From contig CM069870.1 in the NCBI GenBank assembly GCA_036172665.1, positions 70,246,212 to 70,310,211 of the forward strand: 64,000 bases of DNA, in the 5' to 3' direction. Below the pieces are notes generated by a model. It was not told where the DNA came from, made no database searches, and saw only the letters and a list, made by a program, of their open reading frames with translations. The DNA comes from Prosopocoilus inquinatus. Lineage: Eukaryota > Arthropoda > Insecta > Coleoptera > Lucanidae. The position numbers and the translations under genes were made by a program. Positions 21,301-31,119 of this stretch are shown here, piece after piece. Position 1 is the stretch's first letter. Every line of letters begins with the position of its first letter.

Positions 21301-22059
21301 ATGTATTTTCAGAGTGAATAAAACATTAAAAAATAAAGTCACCTTTTCATATATTTTTTTCCAAAACTAAATAATAAGGGAGTTATAACCCCTGAAGGAC
21401 GGGTGAAGAATTTACCAATTTATTTATTTTTTCCACCTTTTGAAAAAAAAATTATATGAAATAAAAGTTTGACCTTATTTCTTGATGTTCTATTCATCCT
21501 GAAAATATCGGGAGACATTTCTGTATCACGCTGTATATCTTCTTTTTATGTTACCTTTTTATTTCATAGTCGTATTATTATTTCAGAGTTTCATTCCTTT
21601 GTTTCCATACACACTTCCATTTTTATTTCACACTTTCAAATAACGACGAATATTTTAAAAATTGAAACGTGTCAAATGACAGTCACGTGAAACTATTTTA
21701 CCTGCTTTTTTAAAATTGACTTGGTATTTCTTGCTTTTTATAATGCAAAGAAGACAAACTTTTTCTCTGTAGGGACTAATAATACCAACCTGTAAAGGAT
21801 TAACACTATTTTCAGACGGCCCGTACACATATAATACACTACGTCCCAAAAGATTCTGTGAGGCAATGGAAATTTCCCATATACGTACGATTTATGTTTT
21901 TTGAAACATTTTCTTCAACCAAAAAAAAAAAAACAATATGAGCATTTTTGATGATCCAGAAACATCGTGTTTTTGCTTACATTCAAACTTACAAGAATGT
22001 TGGGAGTAAAAAAAATCGCAAATTGCCTCGCTTAACGGTTTTAAATTACAAAGGCTTTC
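21301..22059. other. No feature recognised
   Basis: AT-rich sequence without assignable features. Confidence 0.4.
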
Positions 22060-22540
22060 ATTGAAGGGTTTTTTTTTCTCGTACGAAACGCAACCAAGTT
22101 TCGGATGAATTTCAAGGTGAAAACTTACGCGTGCCGGCCGAAAAGTTCATTTGCCTTCTCGCGCGCGCGTAATCAAAAATTATCGTTAATTTTGGCGGAT
22201 TGAATCGTTTTGCTTTGACGTCGGAATTAGCGTTCGCTAATTAATAGCGTCAATTCGCGAATGGGTTACGTCCGAGGAGATTTGCGGCACCTGTTTATTC
22301 GGACGTATTGTCGCTCTTGCAACTTGAAAATAAATTGATTACGACACGTCATGTCATACGAAACGGGCAATAAGTCAAGTCAAGAAAGAAAACTTGCGCT
22401 TATTTGACGGCGGCAAAATGTTTTATGACCGGGCCGTTCAGTCTCCGACTGACAATATGTGCCTTAATATTTCTGAGTAATTACCAAAGCTACTGACATT
22501 CCAGACGGGGGCACAGGCGCAGGCGTCCTACAGTACATGA
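22060..22540. other. GC-elevated non-repeat island
   Basis: Contains GCGCGCGCG, AGCGTTCGCTAATTAATAGCG and several homeodomain-like TTAATTA/TAATT cores within CpG-rich DNA. No frame is supported. This is the most enhancer-like of the islands by eye; unproven. Confidence 0.35.
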
Positions 22541-23189
22541 ATTTTGTAAAACCTGTAGTGTTAAGATCTGACGAATTATTGTTGTTTGTTTAAACCGTAG
22601 AAATAATTGTATTTGCGTTTTAAATTTTTTAATCCATGTATGAGCAATGAACACTGATGAGTTTATCAAAAAAAAAAAACAAAATTATTAAATGCATAAA
22701 CCGCTCACCAGATCTGTTTTGAAGTCGATTTCATTTTTAGGTTTTTATGTGGTCGCAAAAGAAAACGCTCGCTCGGCAATAAATCTCGTAAATTTCCGTT
22801 GATTAGAATCCGCAGTCTCGCACTCTTCTTGTTGAAGCCGCACTAGCATTCAAACAAGCGTTCATCCGGAAGCATGTATTTTGTTCGATTTAATGCGTGC
22901 ACTCAATCGCAGCATCTTTGCAAAAAAACCGCATATTTTCTAGAGAAATGTCCGGAATGTCCCCAACCTTGGTTGTAAGTAATCGCTATTGATCGGCCCT
23001 ACGTACGCTACTTTCACTTTCTAATTGGTACACATTTCCCATTTTGAACCGAAATTGTCCGAATTCTTCAAAACACAAAAGAAAATTTGAAAAATTCAAT
23101 CTGTAAGCAAAATATGTGGACGTTATAAAGACCTTTTTGTGATCGCATGAAGTGAGTCAATAAATTTCAAATCTCGATTGGCAGACAAT
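22541..23189. other. No feature recognised
   Basis: Nothing assignable on either strand. Confidence 0.4.
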
Positions 23190-23990
23190 AGGAGGTCGAA
23201 TTGACCTTGAAATCTACTTGGCTTAATTTTTATTGTTTTCTTATTTTGTTTTTAATTTTTAACTTCCTTAATTTTAAAATTTTTCCTCTACTTTCACTTT
23301 ACTAACGAAATACATATTTTTTACATTCTTTCTCTAATTTTTATTATTATTTCTTAATTTAGTTTATTATTATTTTTTCCTCTTGTTACCGTTTCGTTTT
23401 GTTTTGGTTTAATTTTTGTCTGTATTTGACGAATTCATGTGCCGTTTCTAAGTAACCGTTGCAAAACCGCTTTGAAATATTATTGATTATTATTGTTATT
23501 AATGTTTGTTTAGTTTTAGTTCAGTTGGGTTGGGATAATTAGATTTTTTTTTTCTTAACCCGTTAACCGTAATTTTTCTTGCCTCAATTTTAATTTGTAA
23601 TGTCTTGCTTGGGTTGGGTTGACCTTGAAATTGAACGAGCTTACTTTGAAGTGATTTAAATTTTTTAATTTTTTGCTTGACTTGGGATGACCTCAATTCA
23701 GTTGAGTTAGGCTGGCCTTGAGATTCGTTGGGCATAACTTCAATTGATTTTTAATTTTTTGCTTTTTCGATTTGCTTTTTTCTGTCTTAATTCTCATTTT
23801 TATTTCTTGTTTGGGTTGGTTTTATCTCGAGAAGGGCAGGACTTAACTTTTATCTATTTAACTTTTTTACCTAACTTTCTTAATTGTCTTCTTGAATTGA
23901 TTTTACTTAGATTGACTTCCAGTTGGGTTGGGTTGACCTTGAAAATGGCTGGAATTTTATTTTTTTTATTATTTAAGTTATTCTCTTTAT
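23190..23990 (+). repeat. Degenerate repeat, TTGGGTTGACCTTGA type
   Basis: Variants of GGGTTGACCTTGA occur near 23204, 23611, 23703 and 23927, separated by TTTTTAATTTTTTGC blocks. It is related to 830-1330 and 6010-6300. Confidence 0.55.
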
Positions 23991-24945
23991 GTTGGTTTGT
24001 ACATTAAGACTGTAAGAAAATGTCCAAATGCCTTTTTCCCCTGTTCATTTAAAACATTTCTAAGAAAAGGGAATTTCCCCGTCCCTTGGCAACTTCTCTT
24101 CAGATTATTTATCCTAACCTAACTTTATTGGCCAACTATAGTAAATAACTTACTACAGCCAAGAACTTATTAGTACTGTCATTTTTTTAATTCCGTTAGA
24201 GAGTTAAACAATATCGGTACAAACAATCAATAATAATAAATTTAGGTATAAGATAAAATGCGGTATAATACAAAAGGCTGAACGAAACTTATTTTCTGTC
24301 TATAAGTACCGAAAGCAATTTCATTTCGACAAGTTAGAAATCGATTAGTTGATGTTTATGTTTAGGTTATTTTGACGGTCAGAATTTTTTTCCTGGCAGT
24401 TTCTTGTCATCACACGAGGGTGTGTTTGGTTGCCTATCTACTTCGGTCACGTGTCCCTCAGCTTTACGTGAAGACTCGGTTTTTTTCATTTCTGCGATTT
24501 TATTAAGGACCAAACTCCGTTGATATCTGGCAACTTCAAACTTCTTCAACTTCTTACACCGTAGATGGCGTGGTTTTTCCCTGAAACCGGAGAGCGTTTT
24601 GAAAATTTGAAACTAGAAATGAGCGAAGAAAACTAAACAAAAAAAGAAACCAGGATTTCAAAGGAAAATATTCCGGAAGTTAGCAACTTCGAACTTAATT
24701 TGTTTTCGAAACTAATTTTCTGTTGCGTAAATGAGGTATCGATCAGCTGATGTTCACGGCGTGTAAATAATTGCAGCTCAATCCAACCCAACTGAACTCA
24801 ACTTAGTTATATTCAACCGGAGTAAAAAAATAAAAATTAAACAATAAATGAAAGAAACTAAAACTAAAAAATTAGAAGTGTAACGGTGATAGGGTTTTAG
24901 GACAGTAGAAAAATTAATAAAATATCATTCAGCTGACAGTGGGGT
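23991..24945. other. No feature recognised
   Basis: Mixed AT-rich DNA without recognisable structure. CCGTAGATGGCG near 24560 is another stray GATGGCG motif. Confidence 0.4.
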
Positions 24946-25084
24946 CTATTCTGTATTAAAATCGTTAAATTTAAAGGGGTGTTAAATTTTGTTGCTACGG
25001 TAACAACCAATCATGCAACTGTATTTTAAATTTTAAAGCACCTCTAAATTTTAACAGCCCCTTAATAAGTTACGGAATAAGCCC
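24946..25084. repeat. MITE with GGGCTTATTC-type ends
   Basis: Left GGTCTATTCTGTATTAAAAT and right-end reverse complement GGGCTTATTCCGTAACTTAT pair imperfectly. Internal blocks TTAAATTTAAAGGGGTGTTAA and TTTAAAGCACCTCTAAATTT also pair. It abuts a hammerhead-like remnant on its right. Confidence 0.65.
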
Positions 25085-25135
25085 AAGAGTTGGTTTATTT
25101 TGATACCTTCATCAGAGCCTGTAAGTTGTTATAAA
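25085..25135 (-). ncRNA. Hammerhead-like family D remnant, truncated
   Basis: On the minus strand, CAGGCTCTGATGAAGGT is followed by an AT-rich loop, AACC, then AACTCTT. This parallels 57021-57060 (CAGGCTCTGAAGAAGGT...AAGCCGAAACTTG). The GAAA box reads CAAC and the motif is cut off by the adjacent MITE. Weak evidence, included because two independent copies share the layout. Confidence 0.35.
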
Positions 25136-26066
25136 ATTAGGTTATATCTTAATAATAATTTTGAATATTACCTCTGATATGAAATAAAAAAGCGACAACC
25201 CATAACGGTAAGAGTTGAAAAACAAAAACCAAAGCTCAGTCTACGACTGGTAAATACAATTTTTTTTAACCTTGCGCCTTATGCAGAAGCTTGAAACAAG
25301 TTTGGACATAATTCGTGCTTAAAGAATTGGATTTTTTGTGTTGTATGATTCTGCGAGTTACAATTTTTGTGTACTTGTTATTCCGACGGAGAGATTAAAT
25401 AGCGTTCACATTTGACATTTCCCGCCACTGGTCTTCCTTACGTCAGGTCAGCTTGGTTTTCGCTGACGTCACGATGTTTTCGATTCGTTCAAATCCTCCC
25501 TTCCTTCGTTAGGGGTAAGGCCAGCTTTGGCTTTATTAATTTGCGACATGTCTAGAGCAGGCAATCGTCGTTGTGATTCGTGAATCCCGTAGACTGAAAC
25601 AATTGAATGCAAACGAGATTCAAAATAAGAAGAACGGTCGAAATCTCTCGCGTTTGGGAGTCGGCCGTAACTCGAGTTAAACGTGTCTAATATTTAAGCT
25701 TCAAAGTAAGTTAATTTGGACTAGTCTTAAACGATATATATTTTTTTTTAGTAAGAACTAAAACGATTGGTTAACTTAATTAAGTTTGAAGTAAACTCTG
25801 CTCGATTCTGTTCGTTTTCGAAGACGTCCGACATTCGCGTCCAGACATCAGAGGTCCGCCGACGACTCGGCGATCACATGGCACTCAGATTTATATCAAA
25901 AGCCTCTGTCTTTTTTAATTTGTGCGAGCGATTTTATTCACAATTCACAATTTCAGTTAACGTTTAAAGTAATATTTTTAAATGTCCACTTAATTTACAC
26001 CTAGAAACGGGAAACTTCTCAGGAGCTGGCAACTCTGCGACGTCAGCCTGGACCTAAATCTTTGAA
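25136..26066. other. No feature recognised
   Basis: Contains a moderately GC-rich stretch (25400-25680 and 25800-25890) with no supported frame. Confidence 0.35.
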
Positions 26067-26250
26067 GGCCAGTTGCACATACAAAGGCGGTTTAAACTCA
26101 AGTTTAACTGAACCAGGTTCGAAGTAAACAAATATTTGCTTAAGATCTTAAGGACATATGGCAGTTAATACATTCATAAATAAAATTTGATGCGATTGTG
26201 TTCACTTTGAACCTGGTTCAATTTAAACCTCCTTTGTACTACAATTGGCC
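26067..26250. repeat. MITE with GGCCAGTTGCACATAC ends
   Basis: Left arm GGCCAGTTGCACATACAAAG, then GGTTTAAACT and GAACCAGGTTCGAAG, pairs with the right arm CTTTGAACCTGGTTCAATTT ... CTTTGTACTACAATTGGCC. GG-starting ends suggest a PIF/Harbinger type. Confidence 0.8.
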
Positions 26251-26329
26251 TAGACTGAAACATTACTTCGACAATGTTAACGCTTTTATTCGTCATTTTT
26301 TTTTTTTTTGTATTTTCATCTGTCAATCG

Positions 26330-26745
26330 ATGAGATGCGCCAAAATTTTTTGTCGACGGTGTACTTAAGCCCTGAAAAAATAAACCCAGCTCGTTCGCCT
26401 CTGGCTCCGCAATGAAATTATAGGAAAAAAAAGCGAAATGTTTTCAATCCGGCGCTGTTGTTTCTCGCACGTAAAATCTGCGGGTGTTGCAAGAAAGAGA
26501 GGCGTTGTTGCTGCAAACCACCAGGAAATACAGCGAATAAATAATAATAAAATCGCCGCCATTGGGGATTCCCGTCCTGTTGGCATTGCACCGCACTCAG
26601 TTCACGCTTTGTGAATTTTCTCGGCGTATTTATATTCCGCGTGCCGGCGAAAATCCGACGGTGATTAACTCCAGACAGAATTACATACAACATCCTTCTG
26701 CCGCCGAGATTATCAACGATTCTCAGTAGCTGATGCAACTGCGGT
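26330..26745. other. GC-elevated non-repeat island
   Basis: CpG-rich complex sequence with no recognised coding similarity. Frames on the minus strand (26365-26586, 26418-26981) are open, but they run straight into simple repeats and look incidental. Confidence 0.3.
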
Positions 26746-26809
26746 GAGTGAGAATGAGAATGGGAATGGGAATGGGAATGAGAATGAAAACGAGAAGTCC
26801 TTATAATAT

Positions 26810-26845
<36 letters not shown>
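26746..26845. repeat. (GAATGG)n and (GA)n simple repeats
   Basis: GAATGG/GAATGA hexamers at about 26749-26790 and a pure GA run at 26815-26842. Confidence 0.9.
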
Positions 26846-26917
26846 GACGAGTGCGTGAATACATTTTTTTCTTCTTGTAAAAAATCAACGACGCAGAAAA
26901 GACTTTGTTACCTAAGG

Positions 26918-27104
26918 AGGCCGCGTCCACATTATCGTGATATATGCCAATACAACATACAGGGTCAAATTGCAAAGCCAAGAGTGATATGTAAATATGG
27001 CATACGTCAAAATTTTGCCAACTGACATGTCATTTCTAATGTGGACGCAGCGATTTGCGTGTGGCTTTGCCAATTGAAATAAATCGATATAATGTGGACG
27101 AGGC
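26918..27104. repeat. MITE with GGCCGCGTCCACATTAT ends
   Basis: Left GCCGCGTCCACATTATCG mirrors right CGATATAATGTGGACGAGGC. Inner copies of TAATGTGGACGCAGCGAT and GCAAAGCCA/TGGCTTTGCC also pair. A CATACAGGGTCAAATT motif lies inside. Confidence 0.75.
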
Positions 27105-27159
27105 TTTAGAAATGGCAAAATTTTGCTAGATGACACGAGCCATAATTTCAAATTTTGTC

Positions 27160-27283
27160 ACTATCTGTCAGTGCTCTTGTGATTAAGAAGCAAAGAAGTC
27201 ATCTACTGAAGATGGCAGCGTAGCTGCCGAAATACGTATATTGTATTATCAAAGAAGCGTATTGTGGTTAGGAGAATCAATTC
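27160..27283 (+). ncRNA. Hammerhead ribozyme, family B
   Basis: CTGAAGA is at 27206-27212. Stem II is a perfect GGCAGC-GTA-GCTGCC (27214-27228), GAAA is at 27229-27232, and stem III is the palindrome ATACGTAT (27232-27239). The cleavage residue is A27240. Core boxes match the hammerhead consensus. Stem I next to the core is weak here (CTA versus TTG). The right flank GTATTGTGGTTAGGAG matches the terminal arm of the complete family B element at 42784-42931, while the left arm is only partly kept, so this copy is probably impaired. Confidence 0.7.
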
Positions 27284-27676
27284 AGTTTTTATTAAACGCG
27301 CCATAATGTTGACGCTGTTTCGCGGTTCAACAGGGGGGCGGCGAGTCAATCATTTTGAATTGCATGCATCAAACGATTTAATGAAAAAAGCAAGTTATAA
27401 GAGAAATTAATCAATTGCAATAATCACTTGAACCATCTGAGAAGGGTCAGCAAGTGGAAATACCGAATTTAAAAGCTGCTGACATCATCATCATCATCAC
27501 ATTACTTGCAAGTGGGTTTGGTTTAGCATTGCGCTTATTTTCTTCTTTCTTTTTCTAATTGACGAAGGAGGAGTTACCCACACTCACGTGAGGTGATGCT
27601 TTCCTAATTTGCTGGCAAGTTGATAGGTTTACTTGCAACATTAACCGTTTTTTTTTTTGGATTAAAGACCACGTAA
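27284..27676. other. No feature recognised
   Basis: Nothing assignable apart from a short (ATC)n at 27485-27499. Confidence 0.4.
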
Positions 27677-28047
27677 CTAATAAGGCTGCCCCCACACTCA
27701 AGAAGCAGAAGCAAAAATGTTTTGCTGCAGTGTATAAAACACTTCGGTTAGTCACACACTCTGAAACAGACAGAAATCGTTCTCTAAATAATATATTTCT
27801 TATTTCTAGCAATTTTCTTCAAGTAGAAATCAAAATTCAACGTAACATCTATCAATTCTTTTGTTTTTAACTACTTATAAAGTTTCCTTTTGTTTCGTTT
27901 TACTTTCTTCAATTTTTTTTTTTTTAATAAGGCTGCCCCCACACTCAAGAAGCAGAAGCAGAAATGTTTTGCTGCAGTATAAAACACTTCGGTTAGTCAC
28001 ACACTCTGAAACAGACAGAAATCGTTCTCTAAATAATATATTTCACC
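27677..28047 (+). repeat. Pair of near-identical 120-bp direct repeats
   Basis: The block from TAATAAGGCTGCCCCCACAC through TCGTTCTCTAAATAATATA occurs at about 27680-27805 and 27926-28043. The two differ by only a GT insertion and one A/G change. Each contains an internal hairpin (GCAGAAGC / GTTTTGCTGC) and TATAAAACACTTCGGT. The 120-bp spacer is unrelated and T-rich. It could be a short LTR-like or tandem-dimer element; the unit is not recognised. Confidence 0.8.
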
Positions 28048-28069
28048 CACGATTCATAAATTAAAAGAG

Positions 28070-28215
28070 TTGGTTATGAAGGCTCGATCTTTCCAATTTC
28101 CTAATAAATTTATTTGACGAATATTCGACGAATCACCATGACAACCATTCATAAAAGTTCAACTTATTTGCCAAATAACCTTAATGGGAACTTTATTAGC
28201 AAGCGGAAATATCGG
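28070..28215. repeat. Degenerate MITE of the GGCCCGATCTTACC family
   Basis: GGCTCGATCTTTCCAATTTC with CCTAATAAATTTATTTGACG at the left, and a right end TTATTAGCAAGCGGAAATATCGGCC, follow the plan of the clean copies at 42932-43059 and 46313-46430. Confidence 0.55.
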
Positions 28216-28433
28216 CCCTTAATCACATTAATGACAAAGCAGATGATCTGAGTGATGTAAGGTCGGAATGATTTTAATAAAAACTGTTTCGGCCTGTTTT
28301 AAACTGTTGCTCGGTTCGATTAAAAACAATAAAAACAAAACCCTCCCTAACAAACAGTCACAAACGTTTCGTGAAAATTTGTTTTTGCTTGCTTTGGGAG
28401 TTGGGGGCAGCCTGAAAACCTCACTTTTAAGAC

Positions 28434-30615
28434 TAGTGCTGGCAACCAAATCGGTTTTTTGGATAACCGGTTAATCGGTTTTGGATTATCCGAGGTTTTA
28501 AACAAAACCGAAAACCGGTTATCCGAATAATCGGTTATTCGAATATCCAATTATTTGCATAACCGGATATTCGAATAATATCGGTTTTTGGATAATCGAA
28601 TACTCAAATGACCGGTTATTCGAATGATGAAAAATATTCAAATATCCCAACTACTTGAAATTCAAATAAATGTATATACAATAACGTATTTATTTCTTTC
28701 ACCCATTTAAAGATAATCATAGGAATTTGAGGCAGCAAATTTAAAATTCAAATAAAATTGAAAATGAGTAAATGTTGGAAGTAGTAAGAAAATGAAGGTA
28801 AATTTTATCTGTTGTGTTCACTACGTAAAAAAATGTAAGTGGTCAAGTGGTACACTATTGTCGAAAACTTTTAAGACTATTTTTTCTGTATAAATCGAAT
28901 GAGTAACAAAGTATTTTAATGACACATTAATTTTTAAGGAAGCGTTAAGTCAATTTAAGAATGGGGAAACAAATGTATTTTCTTAGGTTAAAATAAATTT
29001 AAAATTAAAGTCCTATTATGAAATCGGACCTTACTGTTATTATTATTAATTAATTCATGAAAACGTATGATAAAGAATATTCTTAAAAGTGATGCAAATT
29101 TCTGTTCATGAAACCGGGAATTTAAATACAAATTGAGGAATTTAAGCATCTAATAAGAAAATGAAAATTAATACTAAGTAGGATATTGTCCCTAATATTT
29201 AATCCTGTTTAATTATTTTGCTCAGGAAGGATTTTATACCTCTACATCCTATTACATTTGTAAAATGTTGGTATTCTGGAAAATTTCCGGTAATAGCGTG
29301 TATTATCCCAATTTAGTGTGTAGGTACACCGAGAAAAATCAATAGTAAAAGTAACACAAATTGCAGTTAGAATGAAGACGGAAACAAATTGTAGCAAATA
29401 TTCGCACAATTGTCGGACTATTTACAAATGTGCTAATATTTACTACAACTGTGTTAATATTTGTTACAATTTGTTTCTGTCTTTATTCTGGCTACAATTT
29501 GTGTTACTTTTTACTATTGATTTTTCTCTATGTATAAGAAGCTGCGAACTAATTATCTTTCAGTATTGAACAATTTCTTGTGTCGGAAAGTTTTGTTTAA
29601 TTTCGTTGTGAAATGGAACGCAGAACACATACTACCGAAAGAGATAATCATTCCATTGTATGTATATTGTCATAGGACCAACGATACCTATTATTATTAC
29701 TGGAAACCGTAACCAATATTTATTTATTAGGCTTGCCGCCGGCCGTACCATAAAAGCATGTCAGCCGGCTAAATGTTGTTAAGGTTCATAATTGCAAAGC
29801 ACGGATATTGGTACGGCCAGGGGTATTTCATTTCGTCTTAAAACTTTTCGACACCGCCGTACTTCTAATCTACATATTAAAAGTCGAAGAAGAAGAATTA
29901 AAGTAATTTTAGTTTTTGTTTTCGGCCGTACCCAACCGTCTTTCGGAAAATTCAATAAAAGTTTATTATGGTACAGATGTTCGGCACTGTAATGAATTTT
30001 TACAGCACAAAATATTTGCATTACTTTTACAATTTGTTGAATATTGTTCGTTAGACAGAACAAGAATAATTGACATTTATCTACTATTTAACAAAAAAAA
30101 AAAAAACTAAAACTATTATTAGTGAGTTTGTGTCACGTTTTAAATGTGTGAGTCCTTATAAATTAGGAATGTAGTTAATACTTTAAAATGGACAAGAGAA
30201 GCACAAAATTGAAATGTTTGAAAACATTTTCATCTAATTAAAAACCAGGAACAATAGAGTTAAAATTCAGTCGAGTCTGTTTTTTATGAAACATTTTTTG
30301 TTAATACGTAATTAAGGGATTTTCGGATAATCCAGAAGCTGCTTTTTTGATTACAGATTTCGCGAATATCCGAATGGTCGGCTTTCAAGTAGACAGTTTT
30401 TCAAATATCGGAATAATCGGTTTTTGGATACTCGAATAGTCAGTTTTTCGAATATCCATAATCGGTTTTTGGATATTTGAATATCCGAATAATCGGTTTT
30501 TGGATATTGGAAAAGTCGGTTTTAATCATTATTTGGATAACCGGTTTTATCCAAAACCGGTTTTTAAAGAAACCGATTATGCGGTTTCAATTTTTTCCGG
30601 TTTTTGCCAGCACTA
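28434..30615. mobile_element. 2.2-kb non-autonomous hAT element with 8-bp TSD
   Basis: The TSD TTTAAGAC at 28426-28433 and 30616-30623 is perfect. The terminal inverted repeat TAGTGCTGGCAA occurs at both ends. Each subterminal zone (28445-28640 and 30310-30605) is packed with repeats of the type AATCGGTTTTTGGATAT and CCGGTTATCCGAATAA, likely transposase-binding arrays. The middle is AT-rich and holds a nested MITE (29326-29536), with no transposase. This is a typical hAT architecture. Confidence 0.9.
29326..29536. repeat. Nested MITE with ACACCGAGAAAAATCAATAG ends
   Basis: About 85-bp arms. The left arm runs from GAGAAAAATCAATAGTAAAA through ACAAATTGTAGCAAATATT; the right arm is its mirror, ending TTTTACTATTGATTTTTCTC. 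It lies inside the hAT element, so it inserted later. Confidence 0.85.
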
Positions 30616-30699
30616 TTTAAGACCTTGCGCTGGAAGGCTCACAGAAATGTCAAGTCGTATCCGAGCACTTAACGTGCGCGCACTTTTTTTTTTTTTTTC

Positions 30700-31012
30700 T
30701 AAATAATTCAATTTTTGTATTTTTTTTTATGTCGCCGTGAGGTAATCGTTCCACGTGCCTGCTCGGTTATTCCGGGCCTTTTAAGTGCCCGACATAATTG
30801 GCACGTTAATCGTATCCACCTAATCGTATCTACGATTTTTGCGCAGATACGATTCCATCCCATTACTCAATGCGACTTGCATAATCTCTTTAATCTACAC
30901 ACGGTTTTACGCGGCACGGAAAATCCGAGGAGAGCATTAATTGTAAATAACGTTTGCTACAACGCATTCTCCTGAGCTGATTAATATCATAATGATTCCT
31001 TGTTTTCCTCTT

Positions 31013-31040
<28 letters not shown>
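30700..31040. other. GC-elevated island with a (TC)n tract
   Basis: Complex CpG-containing sequence 30740-30980 with no supported frame, followed by (TC)n at 31014-31036. It is a candidate non-coding element only. Confidence 0.3.
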
Positions 31041-31048
<8 letters not shown>

Positions 31049-31119
31049 GAGGAAATAATTTGGAGTGCAGTCTCTTGAGGGGCGAAAAGGCAGCAATGTT
31101 TTGATATACCAGGAGTAAA

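Noticed and set aside
26418..26981. 187-codon minus-strand frame with a Ser-His repeat
   Set aside because: The repeat comes from the (GAATGG)n and (GA)n tracts and no homology is visible on either side.
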